Assembly (NCBI GenBank): GCA_029940475.1 | Contig: JAPYUT010000012.1 | Span: 5,378-69,377 of the forward strand | DNA from: Verrucomicrobiales bacterium | GTDB taxonomy: Bacteria > Verrucomicrobiota > Verrucomicrobiia > Verrucomicrobiales > DEV007 | Reading direction: 5' to 3' | Length of the DNA stretch: 64,000 bases | Shown here: positions 63,411 through 64,000 of the stretch, piece after piece | How positions within the stretch are numbered: position 1 is the first letter of the stretch | Layout of the letters: each line of letters opens with the position of its first letter | Made by a program: the position numbers and the translations under genes | Notes under the pieces: model-generated | The model's input: the letters and a program-made list of their open reading frames with translations, nothing else | Told to the model about the DNA's origin: nothing | The model's database searches: none

Positions 63411-64000
63411 GTGATCCGGGGTCTACCGATTCAGAAAGCTTGCGGGTGCGTACTGCCGGCAAGTTTTTCCGTGCCGGCGAGGAAAAGTTTTACATCAAGG
63501 GGATTACTTATGGACCCTTTGCCCCCGGCAGGGAGGGATTTGGGCTGAAACATGGCGCAGAGCTGGATGCTGACCTGGCGAGTATTGTTGCGATGGGTGC
63601 AAATACCATTCGGCTCTACGAGTCGCCCCCTGAGGGGTTCCTTGATGTTTGTGCCGGGCATGGTCTCAGGGTGCTGGCGGGCGTTGCATGGCCGGATCAT
63701 GTGGATTTTGTCAATCAGGAGGGCCTTTGGGATTCATGCGTGGAAAAACTGCGCAAGGCCGTGACCTGCCACAGGAGGCATCCTGCCCTGCTGGGCTATT
63801 TTGTCGGCAACGAGATAAGCGCCACGATTGTTCGCTGGCTTGGACCGCGCAGGGTGAAGGTTCTGCTCGAGGAGTTGATTGACGCCGGTAGACTCGAGGA
63901 CCCGCAGGCTTTGTTTGCCTATGCCAATTATCCGTCCACGGAATACCTGAATCCTGAAAACGCCGACTTTATTTCCTATAATATTTACCTGGAAAATGAA
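63407..64000 (+). CDS. Glycoside-hydrolase-type TIM barrel protein (3' end beyond window)
   Basis: ATG 63407 overlaps the fusion gene stop (ATGA), so the two are coupled. 198 residues are visible. FYIKGITYGPFAP, ANTIRLYESP and a GYFVGNEISATIVRW segment fit a GH2/GH5-like TIM barrel, with the Glu of GNE in the acid/base position. There is no signal peptide, although the neighbours are exported. Such barrels in Verrucomicrobiota are often fused to a glycosyltransferase further on; this cannot be seen here. Confidence 0.75.
   Translation, partial: MSDPGSTDSESLRVRTAGKFFRAGEEKFYIKGITYGPFAPGREGFGLKHGAELDADLASIVAMGANTIRLYESPPEGFLDVCAGHGLRVLAGVAWPDHVDFVNQEGLWDSCVEKLRKAVTCHRRHPALLGYFVGNEISATIVRWLGPRRVKVLLEELIDAGRLEDPQALFAYANYPSTEYLNPENADFISYNIYLENE

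Noticed and set aside
1-64000. Mobile elements, prophage, integrase or rRNA
   Set aside because: No transposase, integrase, phage or rRNA sequence was recognised in either strand, and gene order looks continuous.

Overview
The window reads as chromosomal DNA from a member of the PVC superphylum, most likely Verrucomicrobiota. The main grounds are an exported protein that joins a sugar-dehydrogenase-type beta-propeller, HEAT-like repeats and a CxxCH cytochrome c site, a DUF1080 protein, a Tat-exported Gfo/Idh/MocA oxidoreductase, a small PUR-family protein, and a large MoxR/von Willebrand operon with peptidoglycan synthases. No transposase, integrase, phage gene, CRISPR array or rRNA was seen. 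Most of the window is core metabolism and information processing, densely packed with many 4-base start/stop overlaps.

Layout. 1-4008: an FHA plus giant coiled-coil protein (cut by the left edge), a 600-base gap and a minimal, degenerate histidine-kinase-like protein. 4114-8261: birA, nadC, a 57-residue membrane microprotein, serS and folA. 8232-17383: a minus-strand operon of a TPR protein, an alpha-2-macroglobulin with a thioester motif and penicillin-binding protein 1C, the pairing thought to guard and repair the periplasm. 17634-20611: ruvX, separate coaC and coaB, an inositol-monophosphatase-family gene and ispF on the plus strand. 20683-32141: a Bat-like operon (moxR, DUF58, a DUF4381-like protein, two von Willebrand proteins, an RND/MMPL transporter, a TPR protein and a 1255-residue membrane-anchored protein). 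32186-37020: gltA, sucD, a QueD-like gene, sucC and an RluA-type synthase. 37066-40555: a PUR protein, trpS, a 453-residue protein of uncertain fold and ruvA. 40659-42848: two hypothetical genes, a lone nuoA and a DUF1810 gene. 42877-48705: an aminotransferase, purT, a DUF1080 protein, recA and a GspF/PilC-like membrane protein. 48884-55718: ribD, prmA, tRNA-Gly, an exported oxidoreductase, trpC and PBP1A with a histone-like tail. 55940-64000: exported proteins including a 1611-residue multidomain fusion, a serine-hydrolase-like protein and the start of a glycoside-hydrolase-type gene.

The strongest candidates for something new are the Bat-like operon with a built-in RND transporter and a very large anchor protein, the deacetylase/dehydrogenase/cytochrome fusion, PBP1A with a 63-residue Lys/Arg/Ala tail, and the FHA coiled-coil protein that carries a nearly perfect 273-base tandem duplication. 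All functional calls rest on reading motifs by eye; no database search was run.
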